Part shown: piece after piece, positions 15,919 through 24,071 of the stretch
How positions within the stretch are numbered: position 1 is the first letter of the stretch
Layout of the letters: each line of letters opens with the position of its first letter
Assembly: GCA_038213005.1 (NCBI GenBank)
Contig: JBBQTU010000005.1
Coordinates: forward strand, 1-54,504
Length of the DNA stretch: 54,504 bases
Reading direction: 5' to 3'
Source: JBBQTU01 sp038213005
Lineage (GTDB): Bacteria > Planctomycetota > Phycisphaerae > Tepidisphaerales > Tepidisphaeraceae
Notes under the pieces: model-generated
Seen by the model: the letters and a program-made list of their open reading frames with translations, nothing else
Told to the model about the DNA's origin: nothing
Database searches by the model: none
Translations under genes and position numbers: made by a program

Positions 15919-17318
15919 AGGGAGGACCCTCCTTTGGCGGAACTCTGGAGGGGCGCTTCGTAGCCCTGGCCAGACCGAATGGACGAACGAATCTCAGGAG
16001 GCAGTGGCCAGCCCGATGCGGTCAGGTCGCGGCGGTAGACGATGCGGGTGGCGGCTTGCGCGCCATTGACCGTGCCCTTGCCCCGGATGACGACGCGGCA
16101 GCGGCGAAACGCCTTGCCGTCGGGGCTGACGGCGACGATGTCGCCGGAGTAGACGATAGACTTTCCGGTGACGCGAGCGCCGATGTCGATGGCCTTCTGA
16201 CGCGTGAGGACGGTCGCGAGCCAACTGATGTCGGTGGGGTCGCTGGCGATTGACTGGCGATGGCTGATGATCGCAGCGGCATCGCTCTGCTCCATGGAGG
16301 GCAGGCACATCAGGACCTGCATGGGGGCGGTGTTGACGTTCACCATGGCGGCGGACGCTGTGGGCGGGTTGGAACTCGCCGTCACTTTCGGGAGCAGCTT
16401 CTTGAATTCGTCGATCGTCAGCAGGTTTCGATCGTGAAGCTGGAAATAGAAGTCAAAGGCATTGCGGAACCTCGCTCGCGGCGCATTGCGGGGAGGCTGG
16501 ATGAACCGGGTGATGTCCGTGATGTGGCCGGCACTGACCCCGGCATCGCGCAGGAGGGTGCTCAGTTGGCTGGTGCGGGCGGTGTTCACATCCACAGCGC
16601 CCTGGGCGGGCGGCGTAGCGTCTCGCCCATAGACGGTGATGAACGGGAATATGCCCGTGCTGGCATTGTCGACCAGCGAGGTCAGTCCGCCGGCTGCCTG
16701 CTCCTTGGCATCGAGGATGCCGTTGCGATTGCGGTCGTAGCCGAACAGCAGATCCTTTGTGACCCCCTTGACCAGCAGCAGTTCCTCAACCGTCTCGTAG
16801 GGAGCATTCTTGCAGCGATAGGGGTCGGGCAACGAGAGATAGTAGGTGTCCTTGGCGCCCTCGTTGCGGGGCGTGGTGGAGGTGTCGCGCCAATCCAGGA
16901 TGGGATCGACCACATCCTGGGTCATTGCCGGCAGTGCCAGCAGCATTGCAGAGTTGGCGGTATTCAGATCGAGCTTGCCGCCTTCATCACTAAGGCCATA
17001 GGTCAGTTGCTCGGGAGTGTTGTCCCAGTCGGGACGAACCACCCAGACCTGGCAGTCGCCGATCTGCCGCGCTTCCATCGAAAGATCCTGGAATGAGCCG
17101 GGCGTGGTGACTTCGGCATCGACCACCGAGAGCAGGAACTGCTCCATTCCTCGCTCCGCGGCGTCGGCCTGCGCCTGCGCTAGGCGATTGGCCCCGGCGA
17201 TGGCTTCGATCCGCATGGCATAGGAAAGTGACAGGACCAGACCGGTGAGGGCGATGATGACCCACATGGCGACGATCAATATCGAACCGTGACGGTGCGC
17301 CAGAGGTGGAGGAGTCAT
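15915..17318 (-). CDS. gspK: GspK, minor pseudopilin
   Basis: The 467-aa large minor pseudopilin that caps the pseudopilus tip with GspI and GspJ. The N-terminus HRHGSILIVAMWVIIALTGLVLSL is a type IV pilin-like helix that lacks Glu5, as usual for GspK. The body contains helix-hairpin-helix-like segments: YGLSDEGGKLDLNTANSAMLLALPAM, VDVNTARTSQLSTLLRDAGV and MVNVNTAPMQVLMCLPSM. These are characteristic of the family. The insert FGYDRNRNGILDAKEQAAGG looks like an EF-hand-type calcium site. It overlaps its neighbours on both sides by 4 bases. Confidence 0.92.
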   Translation of the reverse strand: MTPPPLAHRHGSILIVAMWVIIALTGLVLSLSYAMRIEAIAGANRLAQAQADAAERGMEQFLLSVVDAEVTTPGSFQDLSMEARQIGDCQVWVVRPDWDNTPEQLTYGLSDEGGKLDLNTANSAMLLALPAMTQDVVDPILDWRDTSTTPRNEGAKDTYYLSLPDPYRCKNAPYETVEELLLVKGVTKDLLFGYDRNRNGILDAKEQAAGGLTSLVDNASTGIFPFITVYGRDATPPAQGAVDVNTARTSQLSTLLRDAGVSAGHITDITRFIQPPRNAPRARFRNAFDFYFQLHDRNLLTIDEFKKLLPKVTASSNPPTASAAMVNVNTAPMQVLMCLPSMEQSDAAAIISHRQSIASDPTDISWLATVLTRQKAIDIGARVTGKSIVYSGDIVAVSPDGKAFRRCRVVIRGKGTVNGAQAATRIVYRRDLTASGWPLPPEIRSSIRSGQGYEAPLQSSAKGGSSL

Positions 17319-17971
17319 AGCCCACCTCCGGTTATGGAGAGTTGGGTGGTGTCAGGCACGCCGCAGGGAAGCGTGATCGTGCGGACCGTCTGAATAGGAT
17401 CGGCGTCGGGCCTGGCGGGCGCCAGTACCAGCGTGAACTCGATCGCTACCGGGAGCGTGTTGGTGTGCTGACTGGAGTCCCACGTATCATTCCAGTTGGC
17501 ACCGTCAAAGTAGCTGAGCGTGAAGGTCTGCACGCCGCGGCAGATGCGCTCCTCGGTTGGATCAAGAAGGTTGGGCGACAGGAGATTGGTCGTTACGTAG
17601 CGGATCAGGTCGTTCTGGGATGCGTTGGTTGCGTTGGCCGCCACGGCATACTGGACGCGCCTGCAGTCGCCCTGGACGGTCGCCTTGGATTCCGGGCCTG
17701 TGCAGTAGAACTCCAGCGATTCGGCCTCGCCGATGAAGGTGCCGGCCAGTGCGCTGGTGGTCACGCCGGGCGGCAGGGCGCTAGCGATATCGCGTGAGAC
17801 CACATCGCCGACGGCATCAATGGCGCGGGTCTCCTCGACGGCGTTCTGGGCGCTGACGCGGGCGCGAAAGGCGATGTAAAGACTCGCCGCCAGGGATGCC
17901 GCGATGATGGCGGTCATCACCACCGACAGCAGCAGTTCCAGGAGAGTAAAACCGCGAGGGGCACGTCTCAT
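17315..17971 (-). CDS. gspJ: GspJ-like minor pseudopilin
   Basis: A 218-aa protein with a class-III prepilin signal RGFTLLELLLSVVMTAIIAASLAASLY (cleavage after Gly, Glu at +5). A variable beta-rich domain follows, with a C-terminal CGVPDTTQLSI. Order and size fit GspJ, one of the tip pseudopilins. It shares 4-bp overlaps with gspI and gspK, so the minor pseudopilins are translationally coupled. The body sequence alone is not decisive. Confidence 0.82.
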   Translation of the reverse strand: MRRAPRGFTLLELLLSVVMTAIIAASLAASLYIAFRARVSAQNAVEETRAIDAVGDVVSRDIASALPPGVTTSALAGTFIGEAESLEFYCTGPESKATVQGDCRRVQYAVAANATNASQNDLIRYVTTNLLSPNLLDPTEERICRGVQTFTLSYFDGANWNDTWDSSQHTNTLPVAIEFTLVLAPARPDADPIQTVRTITLPCGVPDTTQLSITGGGL

Positions 17972-18423
17972 TGCGTCACCCCCTGGGTGTTGTAGACGAG
18001 CGTGCTGAGTATCACCTGACGTTCGTTGCTGCGGCTGGTCCAGGTAACTCGGATCTGCAGTTGCCGCATGTTGGCTTCTTCCCAGTCGGTGGCCAGTGCC
18101 TCCCAGTGGTAGTCGGGGTGATCAGGGGCGAAGTCACCAGAGGTCGCCGCTGTGTCCCACTGGCCGGTGATCACCAGGTCGTTGAGCTTGGACTGCGCCA
18201 GGGCGACGGCCACCGCGCGCTGACGAGTGACGCTCGCCAGACCCGTTGCGATGGTGATGCCCTGCATCGCCACAGGAAGGACGATCGCGATGATGGTGAT
18301 GGCGGCCAGCACTTCGGCGAGCGTGAATGCCAGAAGACCATGCCGCGCCCGCGCGATGCGAGAGGCGGGCGGGGCGCTAGCCGATAGCGGGGCGAGGGCG
18401 GCGGGGCGGTTGAGGCAGGTCAT
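17968..18423 (-). CDS. gspI: GspI-like minor pseudopilin
   Basis: A 151-aa protein with a long basic leader (about 32 residues) before a pilin-like helix AFTLAEVLAAITIIAIVLPVAM. Glu5 is present, but the residue before the expected cleavage site is Ala (LLA/FTLAEV), not Gly. The remainder is short, with ALAQSKLNDLVITGQW resembling GspI family helices. A closer start is possible, for example at an internal GTG, but none has a better ribosome site. It is placed between gspH and gspJ with 4-bp overlaps. Confidence 0.8.
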   Translation of the reverse strand: MTCLNRPAALAPLSASAPPASRIARARHGLLAFTLAEVLAAITIIAIVLPVAMQGITIATGLASVTRQRAVAVALAQSKLNDLVITGQWDTAATSGDFAPDHPDYHWEALATDWEEANMRQLQIRVTWTSRSNERQVILSTLVYNTQGVTQ

Positions 18424-18914
18424 GGCCGCGCCTCCCCCGTCTTCACGACGTGAAACTCATCCACCGGCGCGTCGCACGCCACCTCAATGTCGCTGTTGGC
18501 GCCGACAAAATGGACAACGCCCACATCTGAGCGGCCGTAGGCGTCAAATGTAATCACCCGCTTGCCATCGACAAGCGGGATGCCAGTCTCGATCTGTACC
18601 CCTTCGCCAGCCGTGTAAACCCGGCCGATCGGACCGGTGATATCGGTGAACGAGTCGTCGTCCTCGACGCTGACCCACCACTTGCCCGCCTGCGTGTCCA
18701 GGGTGATCTGGTATGAAGTGCCGTCGCTGATCGCCTGACTTCGAGCCCAGTGGGTGAGCGCGACAAACCGCATCGCGGCCTCATCGGTCTTGCGTCCCTT
18801 GAGGAACCCGGTGAACGACGGCGCCACCGAAGCCAGCGCGGTGGCGATGATCGCGAGCACCAGCACCAGTTCCAGCAGTGTGTAGCCCGAGGATGTCGAC
18901 ACCCGTGAGATCAT
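18420..18914 (-). CDS. gspH: GspH-like minor pseudopilin
   Basis: A 164-aa protein with prepilin signal SSGYTLLELVLVLAIIATALASVAPSF (Tyr at +1, Glu at +5). Next comes FVALTHWARSQAISDGTSYQITLDTQAGKWWV, the typical GspH pattern of a helix and paired strands, and a C-terminal ITFDAYGRSD with glycine and aspartate as in GspH/FimT. The protein is the minor pseudopilin that links the tip to the GspG fibre. It overlaps gspI by 4 bases and lies 13 bp after gspG. Confidence 0.88.
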   Translation of the reverse strand: MISRVSTSSGYTLLELVLVLAIIATALASVAPSFTGFLKGRKTDEAAMRFVALTHWARSQAISDGTSYQITLDTQAGKWWVSVEDDDSFTDITGPIGRVYTAGEGVQIETGIPLVDGKRVITFDAYGRSDVGVVHFVGANSDIEVACDAPVDEFHVVKTGEARP

Positions 18915-18927
18915 CGCTTTGGATCGG

Positions 18928-19353
18928 TTACTTTCCTGGCACGGTCCAGTTGTCTACCTGGCCCTCGCCGCCTTCGCGGCCTTCGGGACCGTACGAATAC
19001 AGGTCATAGCCGTTGGTTGTATGGGTGCCGGGGTAGCGGTAGTTGTAGGCCTGGCCCCACGGGTCAGGCGACAGACGCTTGAGATACTGCCCCTTCCAGT
19101 TCTTCAGGCCTGAAGGGGCGTCCATGAGAGCCCCGAGCCCTTCGTCGCTGCTGGGATATCGCCCGTTGTCGACCTCGAACAGTTCCAGCGCGCTCTCGAT
19201 GCCGGCGATATCGGTCTTGGCGGCCGCGACCTTTGCCTGCTCGGACCGGCCGGCAAACTTCGGCACCACGATCGCCGCCAGGATGGCCAGGATGACCATC
19301 ACCAGCATCAGTTCGATCAACGTGAAGCCTCTACGTCTTTGAGTTGCGTCCAT
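18928..19353 (-). CDS. gspG: GspG, major pseudopilin
   Basis: The 141-aa main subunit of the pseudopilus that pushes substrates through GspD. The prepilin peptidase site is RRGFTLIELMLVMVILAILAAIVVPKF. The body shows the family signature IESALELFEVDNGRYPSSDEGLGAL, KRLSPDPWGQAYNYRYPG and a C-terminal YDLYSYGPEGREGGEGQVDNW, including the acidic residues that bind calcium in GspG. Sequence and length are fully canonical. No prepilin peptidase (GspO) is in the window. Confidence 0.97.
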   Translation of the reverse strand: MDATQRRRGFTLIELMLVMVILAILAAIVVPKFAGRSEQAKVAAAKTDIAGIESALELFEVDNGRYPSSDEGLGALMDAPSGLKNWKGQYLKRLSPDPWGQAYNYRYPGTHTTNGYDLYSYGPEGREGGEGQVDNWTVPGK

Positions 19354-19369
19354 TGTCTACTCCGGTTGT

Positions 19370-20590
19370 TTACTTGATCAGATCCTGAAGGTTGAACACG
19401 GGTAAGAGCATACCGATCACAATTGTTCCAATGATGCCGGCCATGATGAACAGCAGCAGCGGCTCGGCCAGCGAGACGAGCATGCGCAGTCGCCGATCCA
19501 GCTCCGACTCGTACACCAGCGACAGGCGCACCAGTTCCTTGTCCAGCCGGCCGGTCTCTTCGGCGATGGCGATCATCTCGATGACGGTCGGCGGAAACAG
19601 CGTGCCGGCGGTGCCAAGGGCGCGAGCCAGTGATGAACCACGCTGCACCGCTTCGATGCCCTGGGCAACTGAGTCGGAAAGAGTCTGATTGCCGATCGCC
19701 TCTTTGGCGACCCGCAGCGAAGCCACCAGCGGAACGCCAGCGCCCAAAAGCGTCCCCAGCATCCGGCAGAATCGCACCAGTGCAAAATGGGCGATGACCT
19801 TGCCAAGCATGGGCGTGTTGAGCACCGTCCGCTCGATCTGCCGTCGGCCACCCTCGGTGAGAACGGCGCGGCGGATCATCACGAAGACGCCGACAGCCCC
19901 CGCCAGGACGAACAGCCCGTAGTGCGTGAGGATGGCGCTGGCGGCAAGGATGCCCCGCGTCAGGACGGGCAGCGACGCGCCAAAGTCGGCGAACATGACG
20001 GAGAATTTCGGGATGAAAAATGTAAGCAGGAAGATCAGCACGATGACGGCAAGCACGGCCAGCACGCACGGGTAGACCATGGCGGCCTTGACCTTGCCCT
20101 TGAGGTCCTGCTCGCGCGTGCGGAAATCGGCGATCTGGGTCAGCACCACTTCCAGGAACCCGCCAGCCTCGCCGGCGCGGACCATGGCGACGTAGATGCT
20201 TGAGAAAACCTTGGGGTGTTGTGCCAGGACATCCGCCAGCGCCGCTCCGCCAACCACATCATCGTGAATGCTCGCCCACAGCGCCTGCGGACCGGGGGCG
20301 GCCGCTTCGTGCCGCAGCAGGTACAGGGATCGCGCCAGCGGCACGCCACCGGCCAGCAGCGTTGCCAGCTCACGTGTGAAGTTTTCCACATGCGATGGTG
20401 TGACTTTGGCGCCGCCGAAGATTGGATGAGAGCGGGATACCGCGGCGTCCTGATTCTGTTCCTTTATCTCAACGGGCTGCAGACCCCTGGCCGAGATCTC
20501 GGCGATGGCGATCGCGCGCGACGCGGCCGGGAGCGTGCCCGCCGTGGTCTTGCCGTCCGAAGCCAGAGCTGTGTAGGCGAAAACGGCCAT
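19370..20590 (-). CDS. gspF: GspF, inner-membrane platform protein
   Basis: The 406-aa polytopic platform protein of the type II system. It has two GspF repeats, each with the conserved FTRELATLLAGGVPLARSL / FCRMLGTLLGAGVPLVASL pattern, and three main membrane helices (VYPCVLAVLAVIVLIFLLTFFIPKF; LFVLAGAVGVFVMI; PLLLFIMAGIIGTIVIGMLLPVF). The N-terminus MAVFAYTALASDGKTTAGTL is typical. It lies 14 bp after gspE and 16 bp before gspG. Confidence 0.97.
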   Translation of the reverse strand: MAVFAYTALASDGKTTAGTLPAASRAIAIAEISARGLQPVEIKEQNQDAAVSRSHPIFGGAKVTPSHVENFTRELATLLAGGVPLARSLYLLRHEAAAPGPQALWASIHDDVVGGAALADVLAQHPKVFSSIYVAMVRAGEAGGFLEVVLTQIADFRTREQDLKGKVKAAMVYPCVLAVLAVIVLIFLLTFFIPKFSVMFADFGASLPVLTRGILAASAILTHYGLFVLAGAVGVFVMIRRAVLTEGGRRQIERTVLNTPMLGKVIAHFALVRFCRMLGTLLGAGVPLVASLRVAKEAIGNQTLSDSVAQGIEAVQRGSSLARALGTAGTLFPPTVIEMIAIAEETGRLDKELVRLSLVYESELDRRLRMLVSLAEPLLLFIMAGIIGTIVIGMLLPVFNLQDLIK

Positions 20591-20604
20591 GTCCCGTCAC
20601 CTTA

Positions 20605-22353
20605 TTACGTTGCGGCCAATGCAGAAGAATCAGGCACCCGAACCGGAGACGCGTGTTCACGTTCCACGCTCGCCATGGTCAACTGCTCATCCTTAGTGAC
20701 GCGCACTACCTCATCAATCGTTGTCCTTCCTTCGCGGACCAACCGCCAGCCATCGCCGCGCAGGCTGTTCATGCCCTGCTGTATCGCCAGACGCCGCATG
20801 CGCCCCGACGACGATCGTTCCAGGATCATCTGCCGGATCTCCTCGGTGATCGGCATCAGCTCAAAAATACCCGTTCGCCCGCGATATCCCGTGCCCATGC
20901 AGTTGCGGCACCCCTTGCCGTGGTACACCACTTCGGGAACGTCCGACCCGTATTCCAGCCGCAGCGGATCGAGGTCGCGCTGGGCCATCGGCTCTTTGCA
21001 TTCTTTGCAGATTACGCGCACCAGACGCTGAGCCAGCACCATCTCCAGAGATGATGCGACGAGGTAGGGCTCGATGCCCATGTCGATCAGTCGAGTGGTG
21101 GCGCTGGGCGCGTCGTTGGTGTGCAGCGTGCTGAAGACCAGGTGGCCTGTCAGTGATGCCTGCACAGCAATTTCGGCAGTCTCGCGATCGCGAATTTCAC
21201 CGATCAGCACCACATCGGGGTCATGACGCAGTATCGCCCGCAACCCCGTGCCAAACGTCAGTCCCGTCTTCACCGAAACCTGGATCTGGTTGATGCCCCT
21301 GAGCTGATATTCCACAGGATCTTCAATGGTGACGATCTTGCGCTGAATATCGTTGATGCGCGACAAGCCGGCATAGAGCGTGGTGGTTTTGCCCGACCCG
21401 GTTGGGCCTGTCACCAGCACGATTCCGTGCGGCGCTTCCAGCACACGCTCAAAGACGTCGCGGTCGCGCTTGGACATTCCCAGGTGTTCCAACCCGAACA
21501 TCGCGTCCCCGCGGTCCAGGATACGCAGCACCACTGCCTCGCCATGGATCATCGGAATGACCGACACGCGCAGGTCGATCTCGCGCCCCGCCACCTTCAC
21601 GCGGATGCGGCCGTCCTGCGGCAGTCGTTTTTCAGCGATGTCCAGGTGGCTCAAGATTTTCAGTCGTGAAACGATCGCCGCGTGATACCGCCGGATCTCG
21701 CCGGGGATGTTCGCTTCCTGCAGCAGTCCGTCGATGCGGTATCGAACGCGCAGCGAATCCTCAAAAGGCTCAACGTGTACGTCTGTGGCCCGCAGTTCCA
21801 GGGCTTCGGCCAGCACCTGGTTCACGAAGCGGATGATCGACGCATCCTCGGCAGCCGCCGTCAGGTCCATGTCGTCGTTGGGGTCGTCCAGCACCCTTAT
21901 GGTGCCGTCGTTCTCGCTCGCCATCGACTGCAAAGTGTCAGCACCGATGCCCAGCACCCGCTTGATACAACGGTCAATCTCCACCAGCGGTGCCAGCGAC
22001 GCCCGAAGCTCGCGCCCCGTTGCCAGGCGCAGCTCATCCAGACCGGTTGTGTCGAATATCCGACTCGTCGCGACGATCACCACGCCATTGTCCTCGCGCA
22101 GCGGCAGGAGATGCTGATTCAGCAGCACCTTGGCAGGGAACTGGCTGAGAAACTCCTTGGCCGGAGTCACTTCGCCCAGGTCCACAAACGGGACATCAAA
22201 ATGTGTTGCCAGAACCCGCAGGGCGCGATCGTCCGGCACCACCTGGCGGATGGCGTCTTCCAGCAGCATCGTCTGCGACAGCAGTCTCACGCGCTCGGCG
22301 CCGGCAGGGTCGAGTATCCCTTCGCGCACCAGGATTGTTATCACATCATCCAT
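20605..22353 (-). CDS. gspE: GspE, type II secretion ATPase
   Basis: Cytoplasmic hexameric ATPase powering pseudopilus assembly. From residue 1 there is an N-terminal MshEN/GspE-N domain (VPFVDLGEVTPAKEFLSQFP). Walker A follows near residue 315 (GPTGSGKTTT), then an Asp box, Walker B DVVLIGEIRD and the His box GHLVFSTLHTNDA. A C4 zinc site near residues 447-480 is made by ICKECKEP and CRNCMGTGYRGR. I chose ATG 22353 (MDDVITILVREG). Frames further upstream run into the hairpin at 22406-22483 and have no family-like sequence. It is the first gene of the gsp operon. Confidence 0.96.
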   Translation of the reverse strand: MDDVITILVREGILDPAGAERVRLLSQTMLLEDAIRQVVPDDRALRVLATHFDVPFVDLGEVTPAKEFLSQFPAKVLLNQHLLPLREDNGVVIVATSRIFDTTGLDELRLATGRELRASLAPLVEIDRCIKRVLGIGADTLQSMASENDGTIRVLDDPNDDMDLTAAAEDASIIRFVNQVLAEALELRATDVHVEPFEDSLRVRYRIDGLLQEANIPGEIRRYHAAIVSRLKILSHLDIAEKRLPQDGRIRVKVAGREIDLRVSVIPMIHGEAVVLRILDRGDAMFGLEHLGMSKRDRDVFERVLEAPHGIVLVTGPTGSGKTTTLYAGLSRINDIQRKIVTIEDPVEYQLRGINQIQVSVKTGLTFGTGLRAILRHDPDVVLIGEIRDRETAEIAVQASLTGHLVFSTLHTNDAPSATTRLIDMGIEPYLVASSLEMVLAQRLVRVICKECKEPMAQRDLDPLRLEYGSDVPEVVYHGKGCRNCMGTGYRGRTGIFELMPITEEIRQMILERSSSGRMRRLAIQQGMNSLRGDGWRLVREGRTTIDEVVRVTKDEQLTMASVEREHASPVRVPDSSALAAT

Positions 22354-22405
22354 TGAACCCGCCCGCATCTCCCCAACCCACGTCGGTCGCCCCTGATACA
22401 GAGAT

Positions 22406-22483
22406 ATCTCACGCAGAGGCTGGAGCCCACGGACCAGAGGCCACAATCGTGTCCTCCTGGCTCCTCCAGCCTCTACGTGAGAT
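22406..22483 (-). promoter_or_regulatory. Long stem-loop in the gspE leader
   Basis: Arms at 22406-22425 and 22464-22483 pair over 20 bases with a single G-U-type mismatch, around a 38-nt loop that can itself fold (CCAG..CTGG). It lies between the stop of the Spy-like gene (22513) and gspE, on the transcribed strand of both. No T-run follows on the minus strand, so it is not a textbook terminator. An attenuator, an mRNA-processing site or a small mobile palindrome are all possible. Confidence 0.7.
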
Positions 22484-22512
22484 TTTCACTCGCTCGCGTC
22501 ACGGCATCCTGC

Positions 22513-23061
22513 TCAATCCAGCATGCCTCGCTCCACCAGCACGGCTTCCTGACGGACGCTGAGCACTTCGCGAAGCTCCGTCTGTGCCTTGGTGAGTTCT
22601 TCCTTGGCCTTGGCCCTGGCGTCACGCAGAGCAGTCAGTTTCGCCTTGATCTGCTCCGGCGTCGCATCCTTGTTATCCAGGAGCGTCTGCAATTCGTGAA
22701 CTGCGTCGGCTACCGGATTGGAAGGACCAGCAGCCGCCGGGCCGCCGGGACCGCCGCCACGCCCGCCGCGACCCATGCCCATGCCGCGACCGGCCATGGC
22801 CTGGAACTGCATCGTCTGCACCTTTTCGATCTTCGGACCGAGAACGGCCCATTCGGTATCGGTAGCGCCCATGGCTTCCTGCGTCCGCTTGGCCATCTCG
22901 GCGCGCATCTCCTCACGTGTCATACGCGGACCGCCGCCACCGCCGCCGCCATTGCCACGGCCACCACCACCACCACCTGCGTCCTGGGCGAAGGTGGGAG
23001 TGGCGACCGCGCCGACCATCCCCAACGTCAATACGACCGCTAGTAACTTGCTGCGAACCAT
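22513..23061 (-). CDS. Secreted Gly-rich Spy-like protein
   Basis: A 182-aa exported protein with a signal peptide ending near TFAQ/D (residues 1-25). Two glycine-rich tracts (about 29-44 and 90-105, the second with Met and Arg: GRGMGMGRGGRGG) flank a helix with MTREEMRAEMAKRTQEAMG. The C-terminal half is a long alpha-helix (VHELQTLLDNKDATPEQIKAKLTALRDARAKAKEELTKAQTEL). This is the general layout of Spy/CpxP-like periplasmic chaperones in planctomycetes. It is probably in one transcript with the membrane-anchored LTxxQ gene 51 bp upstream. The family call is moderate; the export signal is clear. Confidence 0.8.
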   Translation of the reverse strand: MVRSKLLAVVLTLGMVGAVATPTFAQDAGGGGGGRGNGGGGGGGPRMTREEMRAEMAKRTQEAMGATDTEWAVLGPKIEKVQTMQFQAMAGRGMGMGRGGRGGGPGGPAAAGPSNPVADAVHELQTLLDNKDATPEQIKAKLTALRDARAKAKEELTKAQTELREVLSVRQEAVLVERGMLD

Positions 23062-23112
23062 TGGAATCTCCTTTCTAAGAGATATGTGGGTTACGTTGTA
23101 GTCTCGTTTCCT

Positions 23113-23616
23113 CTATTGCTCGGCCCGCCGCGTGGCAGGCCCGGTTGTCACCCCGCCCCGGCCGCGTGGTGGGCCAAACGGCTCCCTGGCCAGAATCTGC
23201 TCATACTTCACTCGCTGCTGCGGGGTCAGAATCGCCTTGGTCTTTTCCACCGCCTTCTGGAAGGCGGCTTCGCGCTCGTGGTTCATCTCGGCCATTTGCT
23301 GGTTGTAACGCTCGACCACCTTGTCGTAGGCGGTCTTCTGGTCCGGCGTGAAGAGCGCCGCCACCGCGTCATCCCGTTCCTTGCTCAACTGGCGCCGCTT
23401 GTCACTATGCTGTTGCCGGCCCGGCCCCGGTGCCACCTCTTGCCAGACGGCCCGCATCTGAACCTGCTGATCCGTTGTGAGTTTCAACTCCTCGGTCAGT
23501 CGGGATCGACCCTCGGGCGGCCTGTCGCCGTGGCGAGAGACGTTCATGCCGATGAAGACGCCGCTTGTCAGCGCCACTACGAACAGAAACACCGTCAACA
23601 GGATTTGCCTGGTCAC
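23113..23616 (-). CDS. Membrane-anchored LTxxQ (Spy/CnrX-like) sensor protein
   Basis: A 167-aa protein with one N-terminal membrane helix (residues 4-24, QILLTVFLFVVALTSGVFIGM) and a periplasmic all-helical domain. The domain carries LTTDQQVQMRAVW, FTPDQKTAYDKVV and LTPQQRVKYEQIL, three LTxxQ-type motifs of the Spy/CpxP/CnrX superfamily. GTG 23616 is favoured over longer frames because GGAGG stands 7 bases upstream and it overlaps the anti-sigma stop as GTGA. In CnrYXH-like systems such a protein senses metal or envelope state and controls the anti-sigma factor. That role is inferred here from position. Confidence 0.85.
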   Translation of the reverse strand: MTRQILLTVFLFVVALTSGVFIGMNVSRHGDRPPEGRSRLTEELKLTTDQQVQMRAVWQEVAPGPGRQQHSDKRRQLSKERDDAVAALFTPDQKTAYDKVVERYNQQMAEMNHEREAAFQKAVEKTKAILTPQQRVKYEQILAREPFGPPRGRGGVTTGPATRRAEQ

Positions 23617-24059
23617 TGCGCGCCTCCTGCGGAGAGATCGTCTACCACCCATTGTGCCATTGATGATTCTTGTGGGGCGTTGCCGGAGGCATATTCCACC
23701 GGAGCGGCCGCCGCCTGCTCCCACAACGCGAGCGTCGTCGGCGCCTGGGCGCTCTGGCTCGACCACAGCACCGTGGCAACCGCCAGGGCCGCCGCCATGC
23801 TCGAGAGCGCAAACGCCACCCGCTCAAGGCGACGCCACCCCACCACATCGATCTTCGTGTGCAGTTTCCGCAGCCCGGCCGCCGATATCTCCGGCATCTC
23901 CCAATGTCCAACCAGTCGCGATATCAGGCGATAATCGAGTAGCGCCCGGGCGCACGCCGCACAGGCTGGCAGGTGCCGTTCGATGAGGTCGCACTCCGCT
24001 GCGTCTAGCTCGCCGTCGAGATACGCACTGAGTTGTTGGTTGTCAGGGCACTCGCTCAT
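23613..24059 (-). CDS. Zinc-finger anti-sigma factor
   Basis: A 148-aa anti-sigma factor of the zf-HC2 type. The N-terminal domain begins SECPDNQQLSAYLDGELDAAE and has the ZAS motif HLPACAAC (Hx3Cx2C). A membrane-like helix follows at about 80-100 (VAFALSSMAAALAVATVLW), then a short extracytoplasmic tail. It follows the sigma gene by 12 bp and overlaps the next gene by 4 bases. It presumably holds the sigma factor at the membrane until an envelope signal arrives. Confidence 0.92.
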   Translation of the reverse strand: MSECPDNQQLSAYLDGELDAAECDLIERHLPACAACARALLDYRLISRLVGHWEMPEISAAGLRKLHTKIDVVGWRRLERVAFALSSMAAALAVATVLWSSQSAQAPTTLALWEQAAAAPVEYASGNAPQESSMAQWVVDDLSAGGAQ

Positions 24060-24071
24060 GGCATCATCCTC

